Of a stretch of DNA of 64,000 nt, positions 1 through 9,773 are shown piece by piece; position 1 is the first letter of the stretch, and every line of letters starts with the position of its first letter. Under the pieces are notes generated by a model. It saw only the letters and a program-made list of their open reading frames with translations, did not search any database and was not told the origin of the DNA. Both the position numbers and the translations under genes were made by a program. This stretch comes from Armatimonadota bacterium (GTDB taxonomy: Bacteria > Armatimonadota > Fimbriimonadia > Fimbriimonadales > Fimbriimonadaceae): assembly GCA_027451905.1 (NCBI GenBank), contig DAIDHV010000001.1, forward strand, positions 162,667 through 226,666, read 5' to 3'.

Positions 1-80
1 AACATTAAGACAACCGCAATCGTGCCGATGAGAAAAGGAACGATCAGCTCTCTAAGGACATAGCGATCAATTTGCTTCAG
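1..80 (-). CDS. LptF/LptG-family permease, first 26 codons only
   Basis: The reading frame that starts here leaves the window, so only the amino terminus is visible: a short charged stretch (KQIDRYVLREL) followed by a hydrophobic segment (IVPFLIGTIAVVLM). This matches the opening of YjgP/YjgQ permeases, which extract lipopolysaccharide-type lipids from the inner membrane in diderm bacteria. The only initiator that fits is CTG at 78-80, whose last two bases overlap the TGA stop of the upstream zinc-ribbon gene (CTGA), implying translational coupling. The family call rests on 26 residues and is therefore moderate. Confidence 0.6.
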   Translation of the reverse strand, partial: MKQIDRYVLRELIVPFLIGTIAVVLM

Positions 81-880
81 TCAGTCACCTCGCCAGGTGC
101 TGAAAATGCTCGAGCGAGTACAATTCCGCAAATCAACAACAAGACAAGTGTTAAGGCAAGGCTAATGCCAATCGGAAGCGTCACAAATGCGGCGGGAATG
201 GCAATCCCTGCGATGATGAGGGTTAACCAGATACTTATAAACTTGGCGTTGACATTATCAGCTTGACCAGGACCCTTAATCATCAACAAAAAGAATGGCG
301 AAGCGCATTGTTGGCAAAACACATCACCAGGTTTGTTGTGAAATCCGCACTTTGGGCAAACAAAAAAGGTTGGAGAATTTGGTGCGGATGCCGCATTCCA
401 GCCCTTTAAATGGCGGTGCTCTTCTGGAAATGTTCTTTGCGGCATCCGCTCAATAACGGAATTGCCAATCGAAACCGCCGCATCAACCATCCCTTGCTCA
501 AAGAGCATGGCGGCAAGCCGAAATTTCAACCCCGGATTGTCGGGCCGCAATCCCAAAGTTTGATACGCCTTCTCTATTTTTTCAATTTCAAGGTCTTTCA
601 ACTCCTTTTGATCAAGAATTCGCTTCCCGATCGGAACCACCAAAAACGAGCCATAAGCCAAGAAAGCCAGATACGGGATGTAGGCATAAAACTGGGGAGT
701 GAGAGACGCTGCCCCCAAAAACAGAACGCTTAAGGCTCCGCAAATGCCGACCAAGGTATCCATGTCTCCCGAGATCAAATCCCGAACAAAAATCGAAACC
801 CAGATACAAACAGGAATGCCCATCAGGACCGCAGTAACTAAGTACTCGGTGTGATTTTTTACAACATCTTGCAGTCCCAT
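77..880 (-). CDS. membrane protein with zinc ribbon
   Basis: This 267-residue protein has three hydrophobic segments near residues 12-32, 43-60 and 66-85, then a cytoplasmic helical stretch (about 90-148) that resembles a degenerate TPR unit. A CxxC-x10-CxxC zinc ribbon follows at Cys175, 178, 189 and 192, and two more hydrophobic segments lie near 214-257. The zinc ribbon is of the type appended to many small bacterial membrane proteins and gives no specific function. It sits 7 bp downstream of plsY and its stop overlaps the next gene, so the five genes from 6166 down to 1 look like one transcription unit. I do not recognise a named family. Confidence 0.75.
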   Translation of the reverse strand: MGLQDVVKNHTEYLVTAVLMGIPVCIWVSIFVRDLISGDMDTLVGICGALSVLFLGAASLTPQFYAYIPYLAFLAYGSFLVVPIGKRILDQKELKDLEIEKIEKAYQTLGLRPDNPGLKFRLAAMLFEQGMVDAAVSIGNSVIERMPQRTFPEEHRHLKGWNAASAPNSPTFFVCPKCGFHNKPGDVFCQQCASPFFLLMIKGPGQADNVNAKFISIWLTLIIAGIAIPAAFVTLPIGISLALTLVLLLICGIVLARAFSAPGEVTD

Positions 881-887
881 TGCTCAG

Positions 888-1499
888 TTACTCCGACTTC
901 CTCAGAGTCATTTTAGGTTCCTCTCCATTAAGAAGACGTTTTATGTTTGCCCGATGTCGGAAAATTGTCAAGAGTAAAGCCGCGCCATAAACGAAATACA
1001 TCGGCGTGGAGTCATGATAAACATAAGCCCAGAGCAGGGCGGACGCAATCGCGATCAAACTAGCAAGGGAAACAATTCTTGTGCAGGCAACGATCACTAA
1101 GAAAAGACCAAACCCCGTCAAGCTGACAAGTGGAGACGCGCCAAGGATTGCGCCCATCAATGTTGCGACTCCTTTTCCACCCTTAAATTTGATCCAAGGC
1201 GAAAGGCTGTGGCCGATCATGGCGCAAAGACCCACTACCGCCCAGCCAATTTGAGGCCCACCAGGGATCAGGATTCTTGACACGATTGCCATTGCCAAGC
1301 CTTTCAAAAGGTCTAATAAAAAGACAAGAATTCCCCATTTTGGCCCCATCGCCCTCCAGGCGTTTGTGGCACCAATGTTGCCACTTCCCACCTTAAAAAG
1401 GTCTATGCCTTGGCTTCTTGCAATCAAAAGCCCAAATGGGATTCCACCGAGTAGATACGAAATGACGGCAAGACCAATCCAAGTCAGTTCTAATTTCAA
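888..1499 (-). CDS. plsY: glycerol-3-phosphate acyltransferase PlsY
   Basis: PlsY transfers the acyl group of acyl-phosphate to glycerol-3-phosphate, the first acylation in phospholipid synthesis, and acts as a multi-pass inner-membrane enzyme. The 203-residue product shows the family motifs: the GSGNIGATN loop at 38-46, which binds glycerol phosphate, and GHSLSPWIKFKGGKGVAT near 96-113, plus about five hydrophobic segments. Length is usual for PlsY. The start is TTG, overlapping the glnE stop as TTGA, so translation is probably coupled to glnE. The pairing of plsY with glnE is not functionally obvious and may simply reflect a housekeeping operon. Confidence 0.95.
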   Translation of the reverse strand: MKLELTWIGLAVISYLLGGIPFGLLIARSQGIDLFKVGSGNIGATNAWRAMGPKWGILVFLLDLLKGLAMAIVSRILIPGGPQIGWAVVGLCAMIGHSLSPWIKFKGGKGVATLMGAILGASPLVSLTGFGLFLVIVACTRIVSLASLIAIASALLWAYVYHDSTPMYFVYGAALLLTIFRHRANIKRLLNGEEPKMTLRKSE

Positions 1500-4174
1500 T
1501 GTGATTGCTTCCCTACCAGCCGATCAATGGTTTCTTCGAACAACTGGCGAATTCTCAGGGCCTTTTTGGTGTGATCTTCCAACAGATCGTTGCCATCCTC
1601 GTACCCCATCGCGCTTGCCAACATCTTTAGCTTATCAGGATTTTCTGGACGAATGGAGGTGGAACCAAGCTGAAGGTTCAACCAAATCTTCATCTTGACT
1701 AAATAAGAATAGCCTTCCTTCAATTCGTCGACCTCTCCAACGTGAAGCAAGCCGGCTGATCCTAGGTTCTCAATCCGCTTCAACATCGCCGCCGATTCTC
1801 CGCCCTTGGTGGCAAGGGGATACCGCATCTCTGTAAGATGAACCATCCATTCGATGTCATTGAGCCCACCAGACCCCAATTTAATGTCCCGCCAGCGACT
1901 GCCATCCGAAACCCGTTCCCGCTCGATTCTTCCCTTCATTTCAAGAAGTTCCTTTAGCCGCGGCGGAGTTAACGGAAGGCCATATCCTAGTTCATAAAGA
2001 AGATAGTTGGCTGCCTCAGTCATAAGGACTGGATGGTATTGACCAATTGCAAACCTTTCCCAAAGCTCCAAATCCGATCGCGCATATTGCTTCATCCCTT
2101 CCAAGGTCCGCACAACAATTCCCTTTTTGCCCTCAGGACGCAAACGCAAATCAAAAGAAAAGGGGGCTCCAAACCGAACCGCTTCCTCTGAAAGCCGGAG
2201 AAACGACTGTACTTTTCCTTCTGCTTCTAAGTGAGAGGGATTGGCATCCAACAAAAAGAGGGTGTCAAGATCAGATTTGGGGCCCGCTTCCAGCCTTGCA
2301 AAGGCTCCCAATAGGCAAAGGCTTAACCCAGGGATTTCATCAAGGCCAACCCTTTCCGCAAGGCATTGGATGTAGGCCTTTGCAATGTCAAGCAGAGATT
2401 CTGGTAACGAATAGGATGGGTCCAGCACCCAATTGGCAGACGCATTCCAGACAAGGTCATTCAATCCACGCCCGAACCTTTCCCCTTGAAATTCATCAAC
2501 TGGGACTTGCTTGAACAAGTCGAGGGCTTGCTCGGCGGAGTTGATGCCAAAATTCTCTCCGCTTAGAATCGATTCGGTTAAAGAAAGTGATTCAGACGCC
2601 CTTTCCACAATGATCGGAGCAAGGTCAACCAGTTTTTCTGTTGCGTCCAAAACGTCTTGGCTGCTAGAAACCGCGGCAAGGAAGTTTGCTCCTAACGGAA
2701 AACCTACCAGCCACTTTCTTAGTCGCGCCGAAATAGCGGGGATTTGGGTTTGATCTTCGGATTCAGAAGGTAGCAGTTTGCCCATCTGAGCCTTGTAGAT
2801 TGTGCGGTTTTGAAGCAATACCCCCTGTAAATAATCTTCTAAGGCCTCAGTGGAGGAATAACCCATCAAGCAAGCGATTTTTTTGCGGAGGAAAGGACTG
2901 GCTGGCAGTTGATGGGTTTGTTGGTCGCCTAACATCTGGCAGCGATGCTCTAATGTCCGCAAAAATATATAATTTATTGATAATTTCTTTAATACTTCAC
3001 CTTCAATGAGTCCGCACTTGGCTAGTTCCTCTAGAAGTTGCAGAGTCGTGCCTTTTGTCAATTCTGGATGTTTGCCGGCTGCTAAAATCTGAAGAATTTG
3101 AGCGATAAATTCAACATCACGGATGCCTCCTTCCCCACGCTTGAAGTCTTCTCTATCGGCAAAGGCATCTAGCGATTGCCGCATTAAGGCCAGATTGGCA
3201 ATGCTTGCTTCACTCCATGGGTTTTCAAAGCAGTATTTAGCCCTCATGGCTTCAAACTGCTGGCTAAACCAATCCGACTGCCCAGGGATGGTTAAACATT
3301 CTCCTCTTGTTAAAGCCATGATCTCCCATGGCTCTGCGTAATTGCCTATGTACTTTTGAAAAGCGGCCGCAGTAGGAGCAATTTCACCAACACCGCCGAA
3401 TGGCCTTAACCTTAAGTCGACCCTAAAGAGCCTGCCCCGGCCCATGGGTTCTGCCATGGAATGAACCAATTGAGCCGCAAACCGATCGACCTTACTTTTG
3501 AGCTGCCAATCTAAGCCATCTTTGCAAACAAAAACCAAGTCGACGTCACTGCTATAGTTCAGTTCATGGCTCCCAAGCTTTCCCATCGCCAAAATGGCTA
3601 AGGGGATTTCTGGGGGCAGGTCATGCTCTACGCTAAATCTTTGCCAAAGTGAGGAAGCGGCAATGCCGATAAGCTCCTGAGCGAGGTTCGAAAGTAACTT
3701 CCAAATTTCTGGCTGAATTTGCTCTAGGTTGAGGTCTCGAGCCGCAATCTCTACCGTATATTTTTGCTTGAGGTACCGAAGCCGATCTTGCAAGTGGGCA
3801 ATACTGGTGGATTTAGAAATGAGTTGAAATGCCTCCGTTTGAAATTGGAGGATTTCAAAAGGATCCTTTGCTATGGGCCGCTCAAAGCAGAGGCTGGCAA
3901 GCTCAGGGTTTTGGCTGAGGCCGTCTGCCATTGGAGCAGAAGCGGAAAGAACCTTAAGTAGTCTGACCAAACCAGGTTCATCTTCTAAAGCTGCATCGAT
4001 TTGAATCGAGGCAGAGCCGGTTGAATCTAACCACCTTTCCAAGCCAATCGCAGCCGCTGGCGGATCACACAAGGATTGCCAGGGCAGGCATAAAAGGCGG
4101 TCAGGATGAGTTGCAAGTTGACTTAGCCTTTGAACAACTGCTTCAAAAAGCGATTCATCCTGTGCTTCCGACAA
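1496..4174 (-). CDS. glnE: bifunctional glutamine synthetase adenylyltransferase/deadenylase
   Basis: GlnE attaches and removes AMP on glutamine synthetase in response to nitrogen status. The 892-residue product is a little shorter than the roughly 945-residue enterobacterial enzyme. Two nucleotidyltransferase domains are visible: the first with GKLGSHELNYSSDVDLVF (Asp210 and Asp212 as metal ligands), the second with the more divergent ARLEAGPKSDLDTLF (Asp635 and Asp637). Helical regulatory segments lie between them. The second domain normally reads close to GKLGGRE...SDLD, so the change in its leading glycine segment is notable. The start is TTG at 4172-4174, directly after the transketolase TAA with no gap, consistent with one operon. 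Confidence 0.93.
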   Translation of the reverse strand: MSEAQDESLFEAVVQRLSQLATHPDRLLCLPWQSLCDPPAAAIGLERWLDSTGSASIQIDAALEDEPGLVRLLKVLSASAPMADGLSQNPELASLCFERPIAKDPFEILQFQTEAFQLISKSTSIAHLQDRLRYLKQKYTVEIAARDLNLEQIQPEIWKLLSNLAQELIGIAASSLWQRFSVEHDLPPEIPLAILAMGKLGSHELNYSSDVDLVFVCKDGLDWQLKSKVDRFAAQLVHSMAEPMGRGRLFRVDLRLRPFGGVGEIAPTAAAFQKYIGNYAEPWEIMALTRGECLTIPGQSDWFSQQFEAMRAKYCFENPWSEASIANLALMRQSLDAFADREDFKRGEGGIRDVEFIAQILQILAAGKHPELTKGTTLQLLEELAKCGLIEGEVLKKLSINYIFLRTLEHRCQMLGDQQTHQLPASPFLRKKIACLMGYSSTEALEDYLQGVLLQNRTIYKAQMGKLLPSESEDQTQIPAISARLRKWLVGFPLGANFLAAVSSSQDVLDATEKLVDLAPIIVERASESLSLTESILSGENFGINSAEQALDLFKQVPVDEFQGERFGRGLNDLVWNASANWVLDPSYSLPESLLDIAKAYIQCLAERVGLDEIPGLSLCLLGAFARLEAGPKSDLDTLFLLDANPSHLEAEGKVQSFLRLSEEAVRFGAPFSFDLRLRPEGKKGIVVRTLEGMKQYARSDLELWERFAIGQYHPVLMTEAANYLLYELGYGLPLTPPRLKELLEMKGRIERERVSDGSRWRDIKLGSGGLNDIEWMVHLTEMRYPLATKGGESAAMLKRIENLGSAGLLHVGEVDELKEGYSYLVKMKIWLNLQLGSTSIRPENPDKLKMLASAMGYEDGNDLLEDHTKKALRIRQLFEETIDRLVGKQSH

Positions 4175-6166
4175 TTATTTGCTTGCCAACAGCTGCTTGG
4201 CTTTCTCTACAAGATTTTCAACCGTAATCCCAAGCTCCTTCATGACAAGGTCACCAGGAGCGGAAAGGCCAAACCGGTCAACCCCAACCTGAGCATCCGA
4301 GTAGCGGGGCCAAGCCATGGTTGATCCTGCTTCGATGCTCACGGTGGGAATAGACCGATCAATAACCGATTTCTTATAGGAATCCGGCTGGTGATCAAAC
4401 AGGAACCAGCTTGGCAAACTGACAACTCGGGTTGGAATGCCTTCCGCTTGCAAAATGTTTCTCGCCGCAACGCAGTGTTGAAGCTCACTGCCAGTGCCAA
4501 TCAGGATCAATTCGGGCTTGCCGCCTTCGGCTTCATCCAGGATGTACCCTCCCTTTTCTAACGGGTGGTCGCGCACCGTGCCTGGTGTCAGCGAAGGAAG
4601 AGCTTGCCTCGATAAGGCAAGCAGGGTTGGCGTCTTTGTGCTTTGCAAGGCAACTTTCCAAGCTGCAGCCGCCTCATTGCCATCGGCTGGCCTAATAACG
4701 TTGAAATTAGGAATGGCCCTCAGGCTTGTGAGGTGCTCAACAGGTTCATGAGTGGGTCCATCTTCTCCAACTCCAATAGAATCATGTGTGAAAACAAAGA
4801 TGGAAGGGCATTCCATGATCGCGGCCAGCCGAAGCGAGGGCCTCGCATAGTCGGTAAAGACCATAAACGAAGCACCGTACCCGCGGGTGGCCCCATGCAA
4901 GGTGATACCGTTGACGGCAGCACACATGGCATGCTCTCGTATTCCGAAATTGATGTTAAAACCAGCAGGAGTGTCGGGCTGAAAATCTGGCCTCCAATCT
5001 TGATGCGTGAGGTTGCTCTCCACTAGGTCGGCTGAACCACCAATAACAGTAGGTAAATACGGAAAACTTGCCTTTATCACAAGTTGCCCCGCTTTGCGGG
5101 TTGCGATCTTTTCCGTACATGCTGGCAAAGCATCGATCCAGGCATCTCCAAAATCTCCATTGATGGCATCTTGCAGTTCTTTAGACTCGGTTGGATAATC
5201 CTTTGCATAAGCCGCCATCGCTTCGTTCCACTCTTCTTCTAATTGGGCGCCGGTGCTTACCGACTTCCTAAAGTGGGCAAGGGCTTCTTCTGGTTCTGTA
5301 AAGCTGATTTCAGGTGGAAGCCCAAACGCTTTTTTGGTGGCTTCAAATTCTTCTTGGGGCAAGGGATTGGAATGTATTTTATTTGTGCCTTGCATGTGGG
5401 GAGCGCCATAACCGATGATCGTGCGGCATAGGATAATGCTTGGCTGATCCTTATGCTCCTTAGCAGCCTCAATGGCATGATCAACCGCCGAGACACTTTC
5501 TCCGTCAATAACCTGGGTATGCCAGCCCAGAGCTTCGTATCGTCGTTGAACACTTTCGGTGAAGGCAAGCGAAGTCGGACCGTCAATGGTGATGCCGTTG
5601 TCGTCATAAAGCATGATCAACTTGCCCAATTGCAGGTGCCCCGCTAGGGATGCGGCTTCATTTGATATTCCCTCCATAAGGTCTCCATCAGAACAAATGG
5701 CATAAGTAAAATGGTCAATCACCGAGTGGCCGGGACGGTTGTAGCGGGCTGCCAAAAACTTCTCCGCGATAGCAAACCCAACCGCATGGGCGACTCCCTG
5801 ACCAAGAGGTCCGGTTGCCATTTCGACTCCTGGGGTCATATGATTTTCAGGATGCCCTGGGGTTCGGCTATGAAGCTGTCGGAAGTTTTTGAGGTCCTCT
5901 AGGCTCAAATCAAACCCACATAAGTGGAGGAGAGAATACTGAAGCATGCAGCCGTGACCGGCGCTTAAAATAAATCTGTCTCGATTAAACCAATGGGGAT
6001 GAGACGGGTTGAATCTCATGTGCTTGGTCCAAAGGACATACCCCATTGCTGCCGCGCCAAGGGGAAGGCCAGGATGGCCGCTTTTTGCCTTTTGCACTGC
6101 ATCCAAAGACAGTCCACGAATTGTGTTGATGCACAATTCATCGAGATTTACAGACGAAGAAACCAT
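4175..6166 (-). CDS. tkt: transketolase
   Basis: This is a full-length 663-residue transketolase, the thiamine-diphosphate enzyme that moves two-carbon ketol units in the non-oxidative pentose phosphate pathway. Visible signatures include the N-terminal [12 protein letters not shown] segment, the TGPLGQG loop, the ThDP/metal-binding stretch [17 protein letters not shown], and the pyrimidine-domain block with [16 protein letters not shown]. It looks to be the first gene of the minus-strand operon leading into glnE, plsY and the zinc-ribbon gene. The linkage with the sedoheptulose-phosphate users gmhA and hddA elsewhere in the window is by pathway, not by position. Confidence 0.97.
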   Translation of the reverse strand: MVSSSVNLDELCINTIRGLSLDAVQKAKSGHPGLPLGAAAMGYVLWTKHMRFNPSHPHWFNRDRFILSAGHGCMLQYSLLHLCGFDLSLEDLKNFRQLHSRTPGHPENHMTPGVEMATGPLGQGVAHAVGFAIAEKFLAARYNRPGHSVIDHFTYAICSDGDLMEGISNEAASLAGHLQLGKLIMLYDDNGITIDGPTSLAFTESVQRRYEALGWHTQVIDGESVSAVDHAIEAAKEHKDQPSIILCRTIIGYGAPHMQGTNKIHSNPLPQEEFEATKKAFGLPPEISFTEPEEALAHFRKSVSTGAQLEEEWNEAMAAYAKDYPTESKELQDAINGDFGDAWIDALPACTEKIATRKAGQLVIKASFPYLPTVIGGSADLVESNLTHQDWRPDFQPDTPAGFNINFGIREHAMCAAVNGITLHGATRGYGASFMVFTDYARPSLRLAAIMECPSIFVFTHDSIGVGEDGPTHEPVEHLTSLRAIPNFNVIRPADGNEAAAAWKVALQSTKTPTLLALSRQALPSLTPGTVRDHPLEKGGYILDEAEGGKPELILIGTGSELQHCVAARNILQAEGIPTRVVSLPSWFLFDHQPDSYKKSVIDRSIPTVSIEAGSTMAWPRYSDAQVGVDRFGLSAPGDLVMKELGITVENLVEKAKQLLASK

Positions 6167-6218
6167 TATTGGATTCTACCGCTCGCAAGGTGAATCGTAC
6201 GAGAAAGAAGGCAGATAT

Positions 6219-6623
6219 TTAAGGCAAAAACATGGCTCTAACTTCGGGTGGTGGCAGTTGACACATCGAAACCTTGCCAAAGATTCGATACCGAACTTTG
6301 GCAATGGCTTTATAAACTCCATCCCTCAAAAATTGAGGAATCAGCAAGAGCGCCCCCGGTAATCCAAAGCCGTACCTCAGTTTTTGAGCGATCTTTAGCA
6401 CCGCGGTTGAGCGGTCCGATTTTCCTGAATCGTCCAGTAAGATAATGGACCAAGTTGAAGGATCTCCCACCGGTGCTCCGATCAATTGCAGGGCGGTTTC
6501 GCCCTGCAGGGCAGCAAATCGAAACTGATGGTTCTTATCTTTCTGGAGAACCCATTGTACGGTTCGATCACAAAAACCGCATTCTCCATCATAAAAGATA
6601 ATCGGCTGATCAATGGTGCTCAT
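6219..6623 (-). CDS. DCC-family thiol-disulfide oxidoreductase-like protein (DUF393)
   Basis: The 134-residue product begins with the DUF393 signature: a short strand then YDGECGFCDRTVQWVL, with Cys16 and Cys19 in the DxxCxxC arrangement that gives the family its name. Family members resemble thioredoxin-fold oxidoreductases, but the physiological substrate is not established. It lies 52 bp upstream of transketolase on the same strand and may share its transcript. Identification is by the N-terminal motif and the length. Confidence 0.85.
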   Translation of the reverse strand: MSTIDQPIIFYDGECGFCDRTVQWVLQKDKNHQFRFAALQGETALQLIGAPVGDPSTWSIILLDDSGKSDRSTAVLKIAQKLRYGFGLPGALLLIPQFLRDGVYKAIAKVRYRIFGKVSMCQLPPPEVRAMFLP

Positions 6624-6649
6624 TCAATGTTCTCTACGAGAAATTAAGC

Positions 6650-7882
6650 CTATCTGGCAACACCAACCGCTGGCTCTTGGGTCAAGGTTTTGCCTGGATA
6701 CTGCTCTAATCCAATCCTGATGCACTCAAGGGCTCTCTTTAACTGATCAGTTTCTAGCACGTAGGCAATTCGCGCCTGATTCCTTCCCACACCGGGGGTC
6801 AGATAAAAACCTTCTCCGGGCGCCATAAGAACGGTTTCTCCATTGTGCTCAAAAGAGCTCAGCATCCACTTGCAAAACTCTTCTGCGTCGTCCACCGGCA
6901 GTTGAACAAAAGCATAAAAAGCGCCATCAATTCTTGGGCAAACAACTCCAGGAATTTTTTGAAGCCCCTCAACAAGAACATCGCGCCTCTGCCGATACTC
7001 TTCTCGGACGTTATCCATGTATTCAGGTGGCGTTTCTGCCAAAGCCTTAGCGGCACCGGCTTGATCTAAGGTTCCGATTGATAACCTAGCCTGGCTGAGC
7101 TTTACCGCAGCCGACATGACGTCTTCATTATGAGAAGCTATAAAACCAACTCTAGCCCCGCATAAAGAAAGCCGCTTGCTAAGAGAATCAATCATCACCG
7201 CGTTCTTTTCGAGGCCAGGCACGGTAAGGCAAGATTTGATTTCGACCTCTGTATAGTTGAAGTCGCGATAAACCTCATCAACAATTAAAAACAAGTCTCG
7301 TTCCATTGCCAATTGAGCGATGCTCAAGAGGTGCTGGTTAGAAAATGTGCAGCCAGTTGGATTGCTGGGATTGCAAAGCAGGATTCCTTTTGTTTTTGAA
7401 GTTAAGGCAGAAGCAATGATCTCCACGGTTGGAAGAGCAAAATCTTCTTCAATCCGAGTCATGATAGAAACCAACCCAACTCCAGCTTCCTGAGCAATGC
7501 TTTTATAATTTGCATAGTAAGGCTCAAGAACCAAGACTTCTTCACCAGGATCAAAGCAAGCTAAAAAAGCAAACAGTGTGGCTTCAGAACCACCTGCCGT
7601 CACCACCAGTTCTGCTGGCTTTACCGGTATTCCCCGCTTCTTATAATCTTCAAGCGCGGCCGCGCGAATATCGTCTCGTCCTGGCGACGGGCTATAGGCC
7701 AAAGTTGTCCGCTGAAATTGGTCAACCCCCTCCCAAAATGCCTGAGGCGACAAAATATCTGGCTGTCCGATGTTCAGATAATGAACATGCACCCCTTTTT
7801 GTTCTGCCGCGTTAGCAAGTGGAACAAGCCTTCTAATCGGAGAGGAAGGCATGATTTGAGACCTTTGGGATGCGGTTGGCAT
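6650..7882 (-). CDS. PLP-dependent class I/II aminotransferase
   Basis: The 410-residue protein is a fold-type I aminotransferase related to aspartate aminotransferases. Landmarks are YLNIGQPD near 35-42 (substrate arm), TAGGSEA near 95-101 (phosphate binding), NPSNPTG at 171-177, DEVYRDF near 202-208, and the Schiff-base lysine Lys236 in SLSKRLSLCGARVGF. The C-terminal GVGRNQARIAYV contains the arginine expected to bind the substrate carboxylate. Exact substrate specificity cannot be read. It lies 26 bp upstream of the DUF393 gene on the same strand. Confidence 0.92.
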   Translation of the reverse strand: MPTASQRSQIMPSSPIRRLVPLANAAEQKGVHVHYLNIGQPDILSPQAFWEGVDQFQRTTLAYSPSPGRDDIRAAALEDYKKRGIPVKPAELVVTAGGSEATLFAFLACFDPGEEVLVLEPYYANYKSIAQEAGVGLVSIMTRIEEDFALPTVEIIASALTSKTKGILLCNPSNPTGCTFSNQHLLSIAQLAMERDLFLIVDEVYRDFNYTEVEIKSCLTVPGLEKNAVMIDSLSKRLSLCGARVGFIASHNEDVMSAAVKLSQARLSIGTLDQAGAAKALAETPPEYMDNVREEYRQRRDVLVEGLQKIPGVVCPRIDGAFYAFVQLPVDDAEEFCKWMLSSFEHNGETVLMAPGEGFYLTPGVGRNQARIAYVLETDQLKRALECIRIGLEQYPGKTLTQEPAVGVAR

Positions 7883-7936
7883 TTCCTAAGTCTATCTCAA
7901 GAATCAGCTTGGCTTCTTAACTTGGGTTGAAAGCTT

Positions 7937-9085
7937 TTATGGTTTGGCGTAAGGATCGCAAAGAGGATCACCAATCACAATGTCCTTATATTTGATAATG
8001 GGGCTTGCCATATAAAAGCTTTCGGCAAGGTTATACCCTTCCGTATACCGCCCGAATAAGATGTCTGGTCTGCACAAAGAGAATGTGAAAGGCTCCGTAA
8101 CATATCCCTTGACTCCGGTAACCCCTGCCGCAATGAGGTCTGCAATTCGGCTTTGCCCGGGGGCTCGGCTGTGAAGGGTTCGACCGCTGGTCGAAACAAA
8201 GGTTTCGCAGATTGCCCCTGGTTTGAACTTGATCGAATCGTACACTGCCGTGTTGAAAGGTCCATTGTTACTGCCCCACGTGCAATAGCCCATGAGGGGC
8301 TTAGACGGAACCGTAAAAACTTTATCAGTCTGAACCAAAGTTTTAAATCCCTTGGCGGAAAGATCGCCGGCTGCCTTCGTCATTAATTCCTGAAGGTGGC
8401 CATAGTCTCCCGCTGTTCTAATTGGAGACTCTTGCAAAAAGTACAGACCCGTGTGAGCGCTGGCTGCCAACGAATTATCAACCAGCTTTTCGGCGTCGGC
8501 TACAGTGTATCCATCCAGTCTGCAAACCAAGTAAAGAGGAAATTTTTGATGGGAAAAATGCTCGTCTGCCTTGTAGTAGGGGTTTCTAGCTTGCAAAATG
8601 TTTCCCTCGGTTAAGGCTCCAATGGGATGCACTGATGTGTCATCCATGCCAACAAGTTCTCCATCGCAAGAAAAGCCAGACTCTTTGATGACAAGAGGGT
8701 CTCCGCTTGTAACAACAATGTAATCAATGCCATTGGGATTTTGATGAACCGCCTTCTGGACCGGCTGCAAGACATTCTTTGTGAAGTCTGCTTGGGGGAT
8801 CGTTTCATCGGTTGTGCAATGAACTTCAATGACATTGCTGCGAGGAATGTGCCGCTTCTTGACGTAATAAGACGCAATTTCTTCGCTGTCCACACTGTCC
8901 ATGTTCATCACAACGGCAACATGTTTTTGTAAATCCTTTTGCTGACTCACGGTGCCATAAATCGGCGCGGAGGGGGTCACGGCGGGCGTGGATCGTGAGC
9001 AACTTGCCGAAAACGGACCCGATGTCACCACAAAACTTAGAAGCAAAAGTGCACTATTCATCGCTTTCACTGATAACGGTAACAC
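7937..9085 (-). CDS. TIGR03790-family secreted protein
   Basis: This 382-residue protein has a hydrophobic N-terminus (signal peptide, about residues 9-27) and the features of the uncharacterised TIGR03790 family: VVMNMDSVDSEEIASYYVKK followed by RHIPRSNVI, a middle PLYLVCRLDG segment, and late GVTGVKGYVTEPF. The Met at residue 9 is an alternative start that would put the hydrophobic core directly at the N-terminus. Function is unknown; a predicted extracytoplasmic location is an inference. Its 5' side faces the accessory region beginning at 9347. Confidence 0.75.
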   Translation of the reverse strand: MLPLSVKAMNSALLLLSFVVTSGPFSASCSRSTPAVTPSAPIYGTVSQQKDLQKHVAVVMNMDSVDSEEIASYYVKKRHIPRSNVIEVHCTTDETIPQADFTKNVLQPVQKAVHQNPNGIDYIVVTSGDPLVIKESGFSCDGELVGMDDTSVHPIGALTEGNILQARNPYYKADEHFSHQKFPLYLVCRLDGYTVADAEKLVDNSLAASAHTGLYFLQESPIRTAGDYGHLQELMTKAAGDLSAKGFKTLVQTDKVFTVPSKPLMGYCTWGSNNGPFNTAVYDSIKFKPGAICETFVSTSGRTLHSRAPGQSRIADLIAAGVTGVKGYVTEPFTFSLCRPDILFGRYTEGYNLAESFYMASPIIKYKDIVIGDPLCDPYAKP

Positions 9086-9233
9086 AATTTCTTTTGTAAT
9101 GAGTTCACTGATGCAAAATTAAATTGGAAATGGTCCAAAAACTGATGTTGGGAAATTGGCAGCCTTGCTTTAAGTTTTGCGGACTTGCGTTCAGATTGAG
9201 GCGCCTTACTAAGCGGCTCTGTACTCTGCTGCT

Positions 9234-9265
9234 GACTCGCCTCCCAAGAGATCTGGGTTTGAGTC
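9234..9265. other. inverted repeat in the spacer before the rhs region
   Basis: GACTC at 9234-9238 pairs with GAGTC at 9261-9265, and inside it CCCA pairs with TGGG around a seven-base loop. The 261-bp spacer 9086-9346 contains no convincing gene. The right arm resembles a tRNA T-arm, but no complete cloverleaf can be folded. Its position at the edge of the accessory region makes a tRNA-derived remnant conceivable, no more. Confidence 0.3.
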
Positions 9266-9346
9266 CGGTATTTTGCTAACCTTGGAGTTTTTCTTAGGAT
9301 CAGCAGTAACCGCAGTTATACGGTCACTGCGCCTCCAAGTGGTCGT

Positions 9347-9740
9347 TCAAAGAATTTCAGTCACCCCAACTCCATCCCGTCTGTAAACATGGCTGCCTGA
9401 ACTGTCCACTTTGCCAACCCTGGTATCCAACCCATTATAGCTAAATGTATCAGATAGCCCATTGGGACCAGTCTCCGAGATCAACCGGTTCTCATAATCA
9501 AAACTCAAATTGGTGGTTCCCGCTGAAGTTGTGATCGAGGTCGTCCTCCCCGCCTCATCATAAGCGAAGCTTTTGATCGTGTTCGAACCTTCTGTAATCG
9601 AGTTCAGTTTATCAGCAGAGCCGTAGTTGTAGGTCTGAACCACCCCGTTCAGGGTTTCCGATGCTCGGTTGTGATTGCCATCATAGGTGAAGGATTCTGA
9701 GTAATTGGGACCAATTTCTGAAGTGAGTTGGTTATCGATT
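9347..9740 (-). pseudogene. Rhs core fragment without a tip
   Basis: The minus strand encodes YD repeats (FTYDGNHNRAS, FAYDEAGRTTS, FDYENRLIS) and continues into the stretch shared by all cassettes of this array (FSYNGLDTRVGK, GSHVYRRDGVGVT). It then breaks off and stops three residues later. It carries more of the N-terminal YD repeats than any other copy but lacks the part of the core that leads to a tip. It is the most downstream copy and is best read as a broken remnant, not a working toxin gene. The left edge of homology lies just after the stop of the 9774-10415 gene. Confidence 0.8.
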
Positions 9741-9773
9741 TCGCATTCGGAAAAAGGTAATTGATGGATGAAA

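Noticed and set aside
9207-9275. tRNA-like stretch containing TGGGTTTGAGTCC
   Set aside because: The T-arm-like piece is suggestive, but no matching acceptor stem, D-arm or anticodon arm can be drawn; I kept only the local inverted repeat.
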